Source: Pseudarthrobacter sp. AL07
Lineage (GTDB): Bacteria > Actinomycetota > Actinomycetes > Actinomycetales > Micrococcaceae
Reading direction: 5' to 3'
Assembly (NCBI RefSeq): GCF_029960665.1
Contig: NZ_JASBRB010000007.1
Location: 1 to 64,000, forward strand
Length of the DNA stretch: 64,000 nt
A program made the position numbers and the translations under genes. This document shows, in pieces, positions 35,875 through 44,630 of this stretch. How positions within the stretch are numbered: position 1 is the stretch's first letter; each line of letters begins with the position of its first letter. The notes below the pieces were generated by a model. That model was not told the origin of the DNA, searched no databases, and worked only from the letters and a program-made list of their open reading frames with translations.

Positions 35875-36030
35875 TTACCGCCCGCCGACCACGCGAGTGA
35901 CAAGGTCCCGCCAGGAATCGGTCAACCGTTCAGGCGCCAGGCCCCGGGAGCGGACGGCGCGCAGGAGCCGGTCCGGATCCAGCGTGGCGGCCAGGGAGAT
36001 GGCCATCAGCAACGGGTCCGCGTCCCACCG
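35875..36030 (-). pseudogene. C-terminal remnant of a minus-strand gene
   Basis: Reading leftward, an open frame gives RWDADPLLMAISLAATLDPD, then RLLRAVRSRGLAPERLTDSW and RDLVTRVVGGR before a TAA at 35875-35877. It looks like a genuine helical protein tail with natural composition, but it has no start or upstream coding sequence: the frame meets a stop at 36034-36036 and the DNA there already belongs to the flavin reductase on the other strand. It is therefore the 3' end of a gene whose 5' part was deleted. Family not recognised. Confidence 0.6.
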
Positions 36031-36572
36031 TTCTTACCCTTGTTGGCAGCCTCCGCGCCGAGTCCACCAACCAGAAGCTGGCCGAAGCCATCCAGCTGAA
36101 CGCTTGCGAGCCGGTTGACGTGGTCATCCACGAAAGCCTGGGCAATATCCGGTTCTACAACGAGGACATCGACGTTGATGGCCAGGTTCCCGCAGCAGCC
36201 GCCGCCCTCCGCGCGGCCGCCAACGAAGCGGACATCCTTCTCCTGGTGACCCCGGAACACAACGGCACGGTGCCCGCATCGCTGAAGAACGCCATCGACT
36301 GGCTGTCCCGCCCCTTCGGTGCCGGCGCCCTCTCCGGCAAGCCCACCGCCGTCGTTGGTACCGCATTTGGCCAGTTCGGTGGCGTGTGGGCCCAGGACGA
36401 AGCCCGCAAGGCAGTGGGCATTGCCGGCGCTCAGGTGCTTGAGGACGTCAAGCTCGCGGTCCCCGGCTCCATGGTCCGCTTCGCCGAGCTGCACCCGAAG
36501 GACGACGCCGAGGTAGTCGAGCAGATCAAGGGCGTCTTCGACGCACTCGCCGCCGCCCAGCCGGCAGCGTAA
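36027..36572 (+). pseudogene. NAD(P)H-dependent FMN reductase lacking its start
   Basis: The frame reads TVLTLVGSLRAESTNQKLAE, then VVIHESLGNIRFYNEDID, LLLVTPEHNGTVPASLKNAI and GKPTAVVGTAFGQFGGVWAQ, which are the flavodoxin-fold FMN-binding loops of the YhdA/SsuE/ArsH-like NADPH-dependent FMN reductases. It is complete to the C-terminus. At the 5' side no ATG, GTG or TTG lies in frame before the FMN-binding P-loop (GSLRAES); the first is GTG 36120, beyond that loop. An ATG at 35999 is in a different frame and would require loss of one C near 36025. I interpret it as cut off by a deletion shared with the minus-strand remnant. Confidence 0.65.
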
Positions 36573-36601
36573 GGCAGCCGCACGCAGCGGCCAGAAACAA
36601 C

Positions 36602-36642
36602 CAAATGCCCCGGCCACCGCAAGGCGTCCGGGGCATTTGTTA
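36602..36642 (+). terminator. Intrinsic terminator after the flavin reductase remnant
   Basis: CAAATGCCCCGG (36602-36613) pairs exactly with CCGGGGCATTTG (36628-36639), followed by TTATC. Arms of 12 bases and an AT-rich base make it a strong terminator for the plus strand. Confidence 0.75.
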
Positions 36643-36788
36643 TCTCGCCGTGAGCAGGAACGGGACCAGCCACTGCGCAGGTAACCAAGTCTTGTTCCAA
36701 CCGGTACCCTGCCGGCATTTCCAGGGCGGAGGGACCGCCGTAACGTTAAATGCACGGAAAGCATTGGGGACGGGAACGCGGTGCAGAG

Positions 36789-37661
36789 ATGGCAGGCAGG
36801 CAGAGCGCCGGAAAGCTGATGGCGACAGCGGCAGCACTCTCGCTTCCCCTGTGGCTGGGAGGCTGCGCCCCCGCTTCGAACCCGCGTACGGGCAGCAGCG
36901 CCCCGTCCGGTGCAACCACGCTTGAACGCCCTGACCGCGCCCAGCAGCCCCTGGTTCCAGTTCCGCAGCCGCAGGCGCCCCCGCCAGCCACCGGCGCGCC
37001 CGCCGAGCCCACCGGCCCGTCCTCAGGCCTGCCCCCCGGGCTTTCCGGCCAAGCGTCAGGCGGGGTTACCGGAATACCGGAGCGGAGCCCGGGCACCGGT
37101 CCAGCGGCCGGAACGGCTTCGCCCGGGACTGCCACGCCCGGCGGCGGTGCGGCACCCGGCGGCGGTGCGGCACCCGGCGCATCTAAGGCGGGAAGCCCAT
37201 CGCCGGCCCTGGAGCCCCTGGCGCCGCCCTCGGCCGTGCCGGCCCCTGGCCTGTCCGCCGAATTCCAGACGGTGACCGCCTACTACGTACTGCTGGACGA
37301 CGGCGGGGCCGGAGGTGTGCGCTTTGGCTGCAACGACAGCCTGGCAGGCGTCCGCCGTACCATGGCCGGAGCTGCGGAACCTTTGGCCAATGCCATGCGC
37401 GCCCTGCTTGACGGAGCCGCAGAACCGATGCCCGGGCTGTACAACTCCCTGTCCGGCTCAACCCTGACGTTCCTGTCCGGCACTTTCGACGGTACGTCTG
37501 TGACGGTCTACCTGTCCGGCTCGTTCCGTCCAGCGGGGGTGTGCGACATCCCGCGCATCGAGGCCCAGCTCACACAGACTGCCGTTGCATCGGTGGGCGC
37601 AATCCGCGCCGACGTTTACGTCAACGGCGTGGGGCTCGCCGATGCATTGCGCCTCAACTAG
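36789..37661 (+). CDS. GerMN-domain lipoprotein
   Basis: From the ATG at 36789 the protein has 290 residues. MAGRQSAGKLMATAAALSLP then LWLGGC form a lipoprotein signal with lipobox LGGC. A 120-residue linker very rich in Pro, Gly and Ala follows, with a direct repeat PGGGAAPGGGAAPG. The C-terminal 130 residues are a GerMN-type domain: VTAYYVLLDDGG, LANAMRALLDGAAEPMPGLY, LSGSTLTFLSGTFDGTSVTV and QLTQTAVASVGAIRADVYVN. GerMN proteins are extracytoplasmic and often linked to cell-wall or spore functions; here it would be anchored outside the membrane. The role is unknown. Confidence 0.8.
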   Translation: MAGRQSAGKLMATAAALSLPLWLGGCAPASNPRTGSSAPSGATTLERPDRAQQPLVPVPQPQAPPPATGAPAEPTGPSSGLPPGLSGQASGGVTGIPERSPGTGPAAGTASPGTATPGGGAAPGGGAAPGASKAGSPSPALEPLAPPSAVPAPGLSAEFQTVTAYYVLLDDGGAGGVRFGCNDSLAGVRRTMAGAAEPLANAMRALLDGAAEPMPGLYNSLSGSTLTFLSGTFDGTSVTVYLSGSFRPAGVCDIPRIEAQLTQTAVASVGAIRADVYVNGVGLADALRLN

Positions 37662-37671
37662 GCCAATTGAT

Positions 37672-37699
37672 CAACATATGTTGCCTGATCAGCAACTAT
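37672..37699. promoter_or_regulatory. Palindromes upstream of the aminotransferase gene
   Basis: CAACATATGTTG (37672-37683) is a perfect 12-base palindrome; GTTGCCTGATCAGCAAC follows overlapping it and is nearly palindromic. They lie 20-45 bases upstream of the GTG start at 37718. The location and AT content suggest a promoter with an operator. Confidence 0.4.
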
Positions 37700-37717
37700 C
37701 GGCTGTATCCTGAGAAT

Positions 37718-39022
37718 GTGACCCACGAAACACTTGATGCCGACGCAGTGCAGCTGCCGGCCGAAGCCATTGATGCCATCGAGCGCGCGGCCACGTCCGC
37801 CCACCGCGCCGCCCATCCCCACGAGGCGCTGTTTTCGGAGCGCGCAGCCAACATTAAGCAATCGGCGGTCCGGGACGTTTTTGACATCTCGATGCGCCCC
37901 GGGCTGGTGTCCCTTGCCGGGGGTAGCCCTTACCTGCAATCCCTTCCGCTGGAGCGGCTGGCCGCCACGGCTGCAAGCATCATCGCCGATGAGGGGCTCA
38001 CCGCCCTGCAGTACGGCGGCGGGCAGGGCACCGAAGAACTGCGCACCCAGGTCTGCGAGGTAATGGCGGCCGAAGGAATCCTGGATGCGCTCCCGCAGAA
38101 CGTGGTGATCACCGCAGGGTCCCAGTCGGCCCAGGATGTCGCCGTCAAGGTCTTCTGCAACCCGGGGGACGTGGTGCTGGTGGAGAATCCCACCTATGTG
38201 GGCGCCCTCAACACGTTTGAGGCCTACCAGGTGGAGGTGGCCACGGTGGAGATGGACGACGACGGCCTGGTGCCTGAGCTGCTGGAGGCCAGGATCGCCG
38301 CGCTCCAGACAGCCGGGAAGAACATCAAGTTCCTCTACACGATCCCCAACTTTAACAATCCCTCGGGGATCACCCTTGGGGAGGAGCGCCGTCAGCGGGT
38401 TGTTGATATATGCCGGAACGCGAATATTTTGGTGCTGGAAGACAACCCCTATGGGCTCCTCCGGTACGAGGGGAAACCACTGGAACCGCTCCGCGCCGCC
38501 AACCCCGACGATGTCATCTACATGGGATCATTCTCCAAGATCTTTGCCCCTGGCCTGCGCATCGGCTGGGCGTTAGTCCCGGAGCACCTTCAGCGGCGCT
38601 ACTACCTGGCATCCGAATCTGTGACGCTGTGCCCGCCGACGCTGAACCAAATGCTGGTGTCCGCCTACCTTAGGGACTATGACTGGAAGGGCCAGATCGA
38701 GACCTACCGGGAACTGTACGCCGAGCGATGCACTGCCATGCTCGCGGCCCTGGACGAACACATGCCCGCCGGCACCAGCTGGACCAGCCCGGAAGGCGGC
38801 TTCTTCGTCTGGGTCACACTGCCGGAAGGCGTGGACACCTATCCCCTGCTGCAGAAGGCGATCGACGCCGGTGTCGTCTTTATCCCCGGGGCTGCCTTCG
38901 CCCCGTCTGATGCGCCGTCCAACAAGCTGCGGCTGGCGTTCAGCGCCGTTCCGCCCGACGCCATCAAGGAAGGCGTCCGCCGTTTGGCACCGGTACTGCG
39001 GGAAGCCCTTGCCGCGCTGTAA
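37718..39022 (+). CDS. PLP-dependent aminotransferase (class I/II, LysN/MocR-domain type)
   Basis: The GTG at 37718 (after CCTGAGAAT) gives 434 residues. VRDVFDISMRPGLVSLAGGSPY opens the fold as in 2-aminoadipate/aromatic aminotransferases. TAGSQSAQDVAVKVFCNPGDVVLVENPTYVGA, YTIPNFNNPSG and EDNPYGLLRYEG place the cofactor pocket, and YMGSFSKIFAPGLRIGW carries the Schiff-base lysine. The protein resembles the catalytic part of MocR regulators without the winged-helix domain. The amino-acid substrate is unknown. The frame stays open upstream into the end of the lipoprotein gene, but that part is not protein-like. Confidence 0.9.
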   Translation: MTHETLDADAVQLPAEAIDAIERAATSAHRAAHPHEALFSERAANIKQSAVRDVFDISMRPGLVSLAGGSPYLQSLPLERLAATAASIIADEGLTALQYGGGQGTEELRTQVCEVMAAEGILDALPQNVVITAGSQSAQDVAVKVFCNPGDVVLVENPTYVGALNTFEAYQVEVATVEMDDDGLVPELLEARIAALQTAGKNIKFLYTIPNFNNPSGITLGEERRQRVVDICRNANILVLEDNPYGLLRYEGKPLEPLRAANPDDVIYMGSFSKIFAPGLRIGWALVPEHLQRRYYLASESVTLCPPTLNQMLVSAYLRDYDWKGQIETYRELYAERCTAMLAALDEHMPAGTSWTSPEGGFFVWVTLPEGVDTYPLLQKAIDAGVVFIPGAAFAPSDAPSNKLRLAFSAVPPDAIKEGVRRLAPVLREALAAL

Positions 39023-39075
39023 CGTTGGCCGGACTGAGTGTGGCCAAGAGTGAAACTGAACGAGGAGTACAAAGC

Positions 39076-39504
39076 ATGAGCGGAATTATTGTTGTTGGCG
39101 TCGACGGCAGTGGCACCGCCAAGAAGGCCGCCGAATCGGCCCGGGATCTCGCCGCCGCCGTGGGCGCCTCGCTTCACGTCGTCTCAGCCTTCGACAGCGA
39201 CCGTACCGAAATCTTCGGCTCAGGCAGCGACCAGTGGATCGTTTCCGACGCCGACGGTGCCCAGCATGTTGCCAAGACAGTGGCCGAGTCCCTGGCCGGT
39301 TCCATTAAGGTGACCTACTCGGCCGCCCGCGGCAAGCCTGCCGAAGCGCTCATCAAGGAATCCGAGCGCCTGGGCGCCACGATGATTGTGGTGGGCAACC
39401 GGCGGATGCGCGGCATCGGCCGGGTTCTTGGAAGCGTGGCCAACAGCGTGGCCCACAATGCCACGTGCGACGTCTACATCGCCAACACCTACGACGCCGA
39501 CTAA
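39076..39504 (+). CDS. Universal stress protein (UspA family)
   Basis: The ATG at 39076 follows GAGGAGTACAAAGC and gives 142 residues. IIVVGVDGSGTAKKAAESARD is the N-terminal nucleotide loop; GATMIVVGNRRMRGIGRVLGSVANSVAHNATCDVYIA carries the G-x2-G-x9-G(S) ATP motif in the GIGRVLGSVAN block. It is a short single-domain Usp, less similar to the one at 586 than expected for a recent duplicate. A hairpin follows its stop. Confidence 0.9.
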   Translation: MSGIIVVGVDGSGTAKKAAESARDLAAAVGASLHVVSAFDSDRTEIFGSGSDQWIVSDADGAQHVAKTVAESLAGSIKVTYSAARGKPAEALIKESERLGATMIVVGNRRMRGIGRVLGSVANSVAHNATCDVYIANTYDAD

Positions 39505-39510
39505 CTGACA

Positions 39511-39559
39511 ACGGGACACCATGGATTGGCCGCGCCGCGCGACGGTGCATGGTGTCCGT
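39511..39559 (+). terminator. Hairpin after the second usp gene
   Basis: ACGGGACACCATG and CATGGTGTCCGT pair with one bulged base; the loop is GC-rich (GATTGGCCGCGCCGCGCGACGG region). It begins 7 bases after the stop codon. Confidence 0.5.
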
Positions 39560-39661
39560 TCTCACCCCGTAAACGCCGGCTTCAACACCCGGCAGGCGAT
39601 AAAATGGAAGGGCCCTCAACGGAGCGGACAACCACTCTCCACTCCAGCCTAAGGGGCCCCC

Positions 39662-40009
39662 TTGCTTACTCTTCAGCGCCGCCAACTTGTTGGCCACGAC
39701 ATCCTCCTGGCCCGCCACGGCAACCACATTTGCTCCATGCGGGTAGACCGCGTCAACGGCCGCGTCATTGCCCTGCTGGATGACGGTACCCTGGACAGTG
39801 CACCCAACCTCATCTCGCCGGGACTGCGCCTGCCGGAGACCCTCGAGAGCGTGCTGCGCAGCGACTGGAAATTCTTCGCGGCCGTCTCAGGCGTTGCTCT
39901 GGTTCTTGGCGGCCTGATGCTCGCCATATCCGCTGCCTTGGCTGGCGCCCTGGCGAGAAGTCCCGAGATGGTCGAGATGGTGACGGCCTACTCCGCCTAC
40001 CGTTACTGA
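39662..40009 (+). CDS. Small protein with one membrane segment
   Basis: The start is taken as the TTG at 39662, five bases after AAGGGG, giving 115 residues. The first 70 residues are soluble, with repeated strand-like DGT and VDRVNGRVIALLDDG motifs that suggest a small beta domain. A single membrane segment, FFAAVSGVALVLGGLMLAISAALAGAL, lies near residues 72-98. No family is recognised. It converges with the PAP2-type gene with an 12-base gap. Confidence 0.55.
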   Translation: MLTLQRRQLVGHDILLARHGNHICSMRVDRVNGRVIALLDDGTLDSAPNLISPGLRLPETLESVLRSDWKFFAAVSGVALVLGGLMLAISAALAGALARSPEMVEMVTAYSAYRY

Positions 40010-40021
40010 CACCAGGCTCTG

Positions 40022-40630
40022 CTAGAGGAGCCAGCCGCGCAAAAGCCACCAAAAGCCCGCCATCACCAAGCCGCCAAAAAGGGAACCGGCTACAACCTGC
40101 GCCAGGGTATGTGCGCGGAGCACCACCCGCGACCAACCGATGGCGGGAACCAGCAGGAGCAACGGCAGCCAGACCGGACCCAGCATCAGGACAGAAATAA
40201 CCGCCGCCGACGACACCGCCGCTGCGTGGCCGCTAATCTTCCAAAAGGGGCTCACGGCCGCCAAGACAATGATGCCGGCGATGATGGCCAGCACCATGAC
40301 CACCACGCTTCGCGGGGCATTGGCGGCCTGCAGCACCAGCAGACCGGCGGCAACAAACCCTAGCGCCATCAGCAGCACGGGCGCGCGCTGTTTGCGGTTG
40401 CTGACGTGATGGTCCGTGACCTTGCCCAGCTTTACGAGCCCGAGGAGCACGAGCAGCGGCAGCACGCACACAAACAACGCAGCCAAGGCTCCATACCCGA
40501 TGGTGCCGGGGAATCCGGCCTCGACCACGGGGCTGATAAGCAGCTGAAGCGTCACCACCACCGGCGGTTGGAACACCTCTGTCAGCCACCTGGCTGTCCG
40601 GTTTCTGGTCCGAATGCCAGCCTGGTTCAC
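40022..40630 (-). CDS. PAP2-family membrane phosphatase
   Basis: From a GTG at 40630 the protein has 202 residues and about five or six membrane segments. FWKISGHAAAVSSAAVISVL and GWSRVVLRAHTLAQVVAGSLFGG correspond to the second and third PAP2 motifs (S-G-H and R-x5-H-x3-Q/D-x3-G). The first motif (K-x6-R-P) is not evident, although KQRAP in the loop could be a degenerate form, so catalytic activity is uncertain. Frames continuing upstream overlap the E2 gene and are not protein-like. It probably acts on a lipid phosphate at the membrane. Confidence 0.75.
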   Translation of the reverse strand: MNQAGIRTRNRTARWLTEVFQPPVVVTLQLLISPVVEAGFPGTIGYGALAALFVCVLPLLVLLGLVKLGKVTDHHVSNRKQRAPVLLMALGFVAAGLLVLQAANAPRSVVVMVLAIIAGIIVLAAVSPFWKISGHAAAVSSAAVISVLMLGPVWLPLLLLVPAIGWSRVVLRAHTLAQVVAGSLFGGLVMAGFWWLLRGWLL

Positions 40631-40658
40631 GGTATCGATGCTCGTGGTCCCGGCAGCC

Positions 40659-42146
40659 CTAGTCCAGCAGGAGCGCCGGCTCCTCAAGGATCGCGGCAAC
40701 GTCGGCCATAAAGCGGGCGGACAAGTCGCCGTCCACCACGCGGTGGTCAAACGAGCCGCCGAGCGTGGTGATCCAGCGCGGAATGACCTCGCCGTCCAGG
40801 ACCCAGGGCTTCTGCTTGATGGTTCCAAAAGCCACAATTGCCACTTCACCAGGGTTGATGATCGGCGTTCCCGTATCGATCCCCAGCGCGCCGATGTTGG
40901 TGATTGTGAGCGTTCCGCCCTGCATTTCGGCGGGCTGTGTTTTGCCGGCCCGGGCCGTGGTGGCCAGGTTGTTCAGCGCCAGCGCCAATTCCTTGAGGGA
41001 CAGGTCCTGCGCGTCCTTGATGTTGGGAACCATCAGCCCGCGCGGGGTGGCGGCGGCGATGCCCAGATTCAGGTAGTGCTTGACCTGGATCTCGGCGGCG
41101 TCGGTCCCGTCCACGTTGTCCACCCAAGTGGCGTTCACGCTGGGGTTCCTGGCTGCGGCCCAAATGACGGCCTTGGCAAGGATCAGCAGCGGCGACACCC
41201 TGATTCCCTCAAAGTCGCGTGACGCCTTCAGTCGCTTGACGAATTCCATGGTGCGGCTGGCATCAACATCAACAAAGATGCTCACGTGGGGTGCCGAGAA
41301 AGCCGACTCCACCATCGCCTTGGCCGTCGCCTTCCGGACGCCCTTGACCGGAATTCGTTCAACCCGCTGGTCCTGCGGCTTGCCGGCCTTGCCCCAGAAG
41401 CCCTCGGCTTGATCCAGCTCCGCATCGCGCTGGGACTGGTAGCTGACCAGGTCCTCGCGCGTGACTTCACCGCGGGAGCCGGTGGCCACCACATCGGCGA
41501 GATCGATCCCCAGATCCCGGGCGATCTTGCGGACGGGAGGCTTGGCCAGGACGCGGTTGACGAGGCCCGTGATGGTTCCGCTGAGCGTGGGACGGTGATC
41601 GACCATTCCGGTGTTCGTGCCTGGCGAAATCCGGGCGGGAGGGCCCGTCCGGGTCTCGACAGGCTCGGCCACCGGATTTTCGTCCGCACGCTCGACCACA
41701 GGGACCGGGGCTGATCCGGTCTGGGCGGCCGGTGCCGACTTCCGGGGACGGCGCTTGACGGCGTCGGCCTTGGGGCCTGATCCCACCAGCGGACCGCCGG
41801 CCAAGGCACTGCCCGACGTGCCGCCGTCGTCCGGAAGCTTGCCGTATAAGGGCTGGACCGGAGTGGCGGGGGCTGGGACGTCAGCTGGCGTCGGGTCGCC
41901 GGAAACGGCGTCCGAGACGCTGATAATGGCGGTTCCGACGTCGATGGTCACGCCCTCGGGGACCAGCAGCTCGGTGACGGTGCCGGCGAGGGGGGATGGC
42001 AGCTCAACGAGCGACTTGGCGGTCTCGATCTCGCACAGGACGTCGTTGATGGCGACGGTGTCCCCCGGTTTGACCTTCCAGGAGACGATTTCCGCCTCGG
42101 TAAGGCCTTCGCCCACGTCGGGCAGGTTGAACTTGTTCAGAGTCAT
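40659..42146 (-). CDS. 2-Oxoacid dehydrogenase E2 (dihydrolipoamide acyltransferase)
   Basis: The 495-residue protein has a lipoyl domain (residues 1-80, [13 protein letters not shown] with lipoyl-Lys 44), a Pro/Ala-rich linker, an E3-binding domain ([28 protein letters not shown], about residues 205-240) and the catalytic acyltransferase domain ending with [17 protein letters not shown], the H-x3-D-G active site. It transfers acyl groups to CoA in the complex with the E1 alpha and beta subunits encoded upstream. The group is probably a branched-chain 2-oxoacid dehydrogenase, judging from the two-subunit E1. Its linker holds an in-frame relative of the REP palindrome (residues 157-167). Confidence 0.9.
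   Translation of the reverse strand: MTLNKFNLPDVGEGLTEAEIVSWKVKPGDTVAINDVLCEIETAKSLVELPSPLAGTVTELLVPEGVTIDVGTAIISVSDAVSGDPTPADVPAPATPVQPLYGKLPDDGGTSGSALAGGPLVGSGPKADAVKRRPRKSAPAAQTGSAPVPVVERADENPVAEPVETRTGPPARISPGTNTGMVDHRPTLSGTITGLVNRVLAKPPVRKIARDLGIDLADVVATGSRGEVTREDLVSYQSQRDAELDQAEGFWGKAGKPQDQRVERIPVKGVRKATAKAMVESAFSAPHVSIFVDVDASRTMEFVKRLKASRDFEGIRVSPLLILAKAVIWAAARNPSVNATWVDNVDGTDAAEIQVKHYLNLGIAAATPRGLMVPNIKDAQDLSLKELALALNNLATTARAGKTQPAEMQGGTLTITNIGALGIDTGTPIINPGEVAIVAFGTIKQKPWVLDGEVIPRWITTLGGSFDHRVVDGDLSARFMADVAAILEEPALLLD
41649..41675. repeat. REP-like half-site embedded in the E2 linker
   Basis: The 27 bases match one half of the palindrome at 28339-28386 at 23 of 27 positions (TGTCGAGACCCGG against TGTCGAAACCCGG on the coding strand). 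It encodes [11 protein letters not shown] in the flexible linker of E2. The codon phase tolerates it, as expected for an insertion that survived only in a loop. Confidence 0.6.
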
Positions 42147-42220
42147 GGTGTCCTCTTTCGAGCCAAGCGTGAGCGGGAAGCGTGAGCGGGAAGCGTGAGA
42201 GCGGGGGAAGGCGCCTGCGC

Positions 42221-43201
42221 CTAGTAGGCCAGGGAGCGTTCCAGCGCCTCGAGGATGCGGTCGATGTCGGGGAGGTAGTCTTCCTCGACCTTCGCCACCG
42301 GGTACGGCATATGGAAGCCGCCCACCCGGATCACGGGAGCCTCCAGTGAGTGGAATACCCGTTCGCTGATCCGGGCTGCGATCTCGCCGCCGATGCCGCC
42401 GAACGTGGGCGCCTCATGCGCCACAACAAGCCGCCCGGTCTTCTTCGCGGACGCCGTGACGGTGTCGAAGTCGATCGGCGAAATGGAGCGCAGGTCGATG
42501 ACCTCGATGCTGTGACCGTCCTCGGCAGCGGCGTCGGCGGCGGCAAGGGCCACCGGCACGAGCGGTCCGTAGGCCACCACTGTGGCGTCCGTGCCCTCGC
42601 GGAGCACATGGGCTTTAAAGGGATCGGCAGACGCGCCCGGAGAATCCGAGTCGACCTCGCCTTTGAGCCAGTAGCGGCGCTTCGGTTCGAAGACGATCAC
42701 AGGGTCCTGGCATTCCACTGCCTGCCGGGTCATCCAGTAGGCGTCGTGGGCGTTGGACGGTGTGATGATGCGCAGGCCTGCGGTGTGGGCGAACAGCGCC
42801 TCCGGTGATTCCGAATGGTGCTCAATGGAGCCGATACCGCCCCCGTACGGGATCCGGACAACGACGGGAACGGTGAGGCTGCCGTTGCTGCGGGCGTGCA
42901 TCTTGGCCAGCTGGGTGGTGATCTGGTTGAAGCCGGGGAACACAAACCCGTCGAACTGGATCTCGCAGACGGGCAGGTAGCCGCGCAAGGCGAGGCCGAT
43001 GGCCGTGCCGATGATGCCGGACTCCGCAAGCGGTGTGTCCACCACGCGGTCCGCGCCGAACTCCGCGAGAAGGCCGTCGGTGACGCGGTAGACGCCACCC
43101 AGGGCCCCGATGTCCTCGCCCATAAGCAGGGCACGCGGGTTGTTGTCCAAGGTGGCGCGCAGGCCCTCATTAATGGCCTTGGCTATGGTCATGGTGGTCA
43201 T
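42221..43201 (-). CDS. 2-Oxoacid dehydrogenase E1 component, beta subunit
   Basis: The 326-residue protein has the transketolase-type pyrimidine-binding and C-terminal domains: [67 protein letters not shown] and [34 protein letters not shown]. It forms the heterotetramer with the alpha subunit. Its ATG overlaps the stop of the alpha gene, so both are translated together. Confidence 0.95.
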   Translation of the reverse strand: MTTMTIAKAINEGLRATLDNNPRALLMGEDIGALGGVYRVTDGLLAEFGADRVVDTPLAESGIIGTAIGLALRGYLPVCEIQFDGFVFPGFNQITTQLAKMHARSNGSLTVPVVVRIPYGGGIGSIEHHSESPEALFAHTAGLRIITPSNAHDAYWMTRQAVECQDPVIVFEPKRRYWLKGEVDSDSPGASADPFKAHVLREGTDATVVAYGPLVPVALAAADAAAEDGHSIEVIDLRSISPIDFDTVTASAKKTGRLVVAHEAPTFGGIGGEIAARISERVFHSLEAPVIRVGGFHMPYPVAKVEEDYLPDIDRILEALERSLAY

Positions 43202-44481
43202 CAGCGGGCCACTCCTGTCGCTGCGTCATCCGGGTCCGGGCTGCTGGGTTCAGCGCTGTGCTCCGGCGTCTCAGCGAAGCCTGCGCTGTACTCTTCAAAC
43301 CAGGCCAATTCCTCGGCCACCAGCGGGTGGGCCTCGACATAGGTATTGGCGAACGCCGTCCGGATGTCCGGGGTCTCGAGGTCGTACGTGGTCTTGCGGA
43401 CGTAGGCGGCGAGTTCGTCGCCGTCGGCCTTGACCTGGTCAAAGAAGGCGTCATCTGCCAGCTTCTGGGCCCGGAGATACTTTTCCAGGCGGTCCAGCGG
43501 ATCTTTGGCCCGCCACAGGGTTTCCTCGGCGGATTCCCGGTACTTAGTGGGGTCATCAGCAGTGGTATGCGCACCGACGCGGTAGGTAAAGGCCTCGATC
43601 AGCACCGGGCCTTTACCCTCGCGGGCATGTTCGAGCGCCCACTCGGTCACTGCGTGGACGGCGATCGCATCGTTGCCGTCAACCCGGATGCCCGGGAAAC
43701 CGTAACCTTTGGCGCGGTTGGACAGCGGTATGCGTGTCTGCACCGAGCTGGGAACGGAGATGGCCCAGTGGTTGTTCTGGCAGAAGAACACCACCGGAGC
43801 GTTGTAGGAGGCGGCGAACACCATGGATTCGTGGACGTCGCCCTCGGAACTGGCACCGTCACCGAAGTAAACCATCACCGCTGCCTTGGGCTCGACCGGC
43901 CGGTCCGCAGCTGCATCCGCGGCGACTGCAGCTGCCGCGAGCTTCTGGTCCCGCTGGATCCCCATGGCGTAGCCGACGGCGTGCGGCGTCTGCGCGGCCA
44001 GGACCAGGGTGTAGAGATGGAAGTTGGTGTCCTTCGGGTTCCAGCCGCCGTTTGAGACGCCGCGGAACTGGCGCAAGAGTTCGGCGAGGTCAACATTGCG
44101 GGTCAGTGCCACGCCGTGCTCACGGTAGGTGGGGAAGATGTAGTCCTGCGGCTGGCTGGCCCGGCCGGAGCCGATCTGCGCAGCCTCCTGGCCGGTCAGC
44201 GGGACCCACAGGGCCAGCTGGCCTTGGCGCTGGAGCGCGGTAGCCTCCACATCAAAGCGGCGGATCTTGGCCATGTCAGCGTAGAAGCCACGCAGCTTTT
44301 CACCGTCCAGCCGATCTGCATAGGCCGAAAAGACCGGGTCCGTCCCCAAGGTCCCGTCAGGCGCCAGCAGCTGCACCATAGGCTCGGCCGGGCTGCCCAG
44401 TTGGGCCTCGGCTTCAGCCTCGAGCTGGTCGTCTGCCGCTGTCTGATCGAACTCGGTGGAGGGCAGATGTGTGGCGCCCAT
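43201..44481 (-). CDS. 2-Oxoacid dehydrogenase E1 component, alpha subunit
   Basis: The 426-residue protein carries the thiamine diphosphate motif: YFGDGASSEGDVHESMVFAASYNAPVVFFCQNNHWAIS (G-D-G...N-N). RRFDVEATALQRQGQLALWVPLTGQEAAQIG is the substrate-side block, and RVGAHTTADDPTKYR is the phosphorylation-loop region. The first 50 residues are acidic and not conserved. It starts with AAGGAGACGGT upstream. It is the first gene of the E1-alpha, E1-beta, E2 operon, which oxidises branched-chain or similar 2-oxoacids; an E3 gene is not in the window. Confidence 0.95.
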   Translation of the reverse strand: MGATHLPSTEFDQTAADDQLEAEAEAQLGSPAEPMVQLLAPDGTLGTDPVFSAYADRLDGEKLRGFYADMAKIRRFDVEATALQRQGQLALWVPLTGQEAAQIGSGRASQPQDYIFPTYREHGVALTRNVDLAELLRQFRGVSNGGWNPKDTNFHLYTLVLAAQTPHAVGYAMGIQRDQKLAAAAVAADAAADRPVEPKAAVMVYFGDGASSEGDVHESMVFAASYNAPVVFFCQNNHWAISVPSSVQTRIPLSNRAKGYGFPGIRVDGNDAIAVHAVTEWALEHAREGKGPVLIEAFTYRVGAHTTADDPTKYRESAEETLWRAKDPLDRLEKYLRAQKLADDAFFDQVKADGDELAAYVRKTTYDLETPDIRTAFANTYVEAHPLVAEELAWFEEYSAGFAETPEHSAEPSSPDPDDAATGVAR

Positions 44482-44510
44482 ACCGTCTCCTTGCTTGCCG
44501 CATGCGGATG

Positions 44511-44570
44511 CATTGCAATGTCGCTGGGATATATGCCCCTGGAGGAATGCATTCCCCTGTTGGCATATAT
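44511..44570. promoter_or_regulatory. Cluster of palindromes upstream of the 2-oxoacid dehydrogenase operon
   Basis: CATTGCAATG (44511-44520) is a perfect palindrome. ATATATGCC (44529-44537) and GGCATATAT (44562-44570) form an inverted repeat, with GGAATGCATTCC (44544-44555) as another perfect 12-base palindrome between them. All lie 30-90 bases upstream of the E1 alpha start, where the promoter must be. They may bind an Lrp-type or other regulator sensing branched-chain amino acids; none is encoded next door. Confidence 0.5.
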
Positions 44571-44630
44571 ATTGGCTTACTGGTCCTTACTTTATCTTCA
44601 GTAGGTACCGCTCCTGATGCATGTTAAGCG

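Noticed and set aside
35999..36026. Start of the flavin reductase at ATG 35999 with a one-base frameshift
   Set aside because: It explains only nine added residues and ignores the protein-like minus-strand frame over the same bases; kept as an alternative only.
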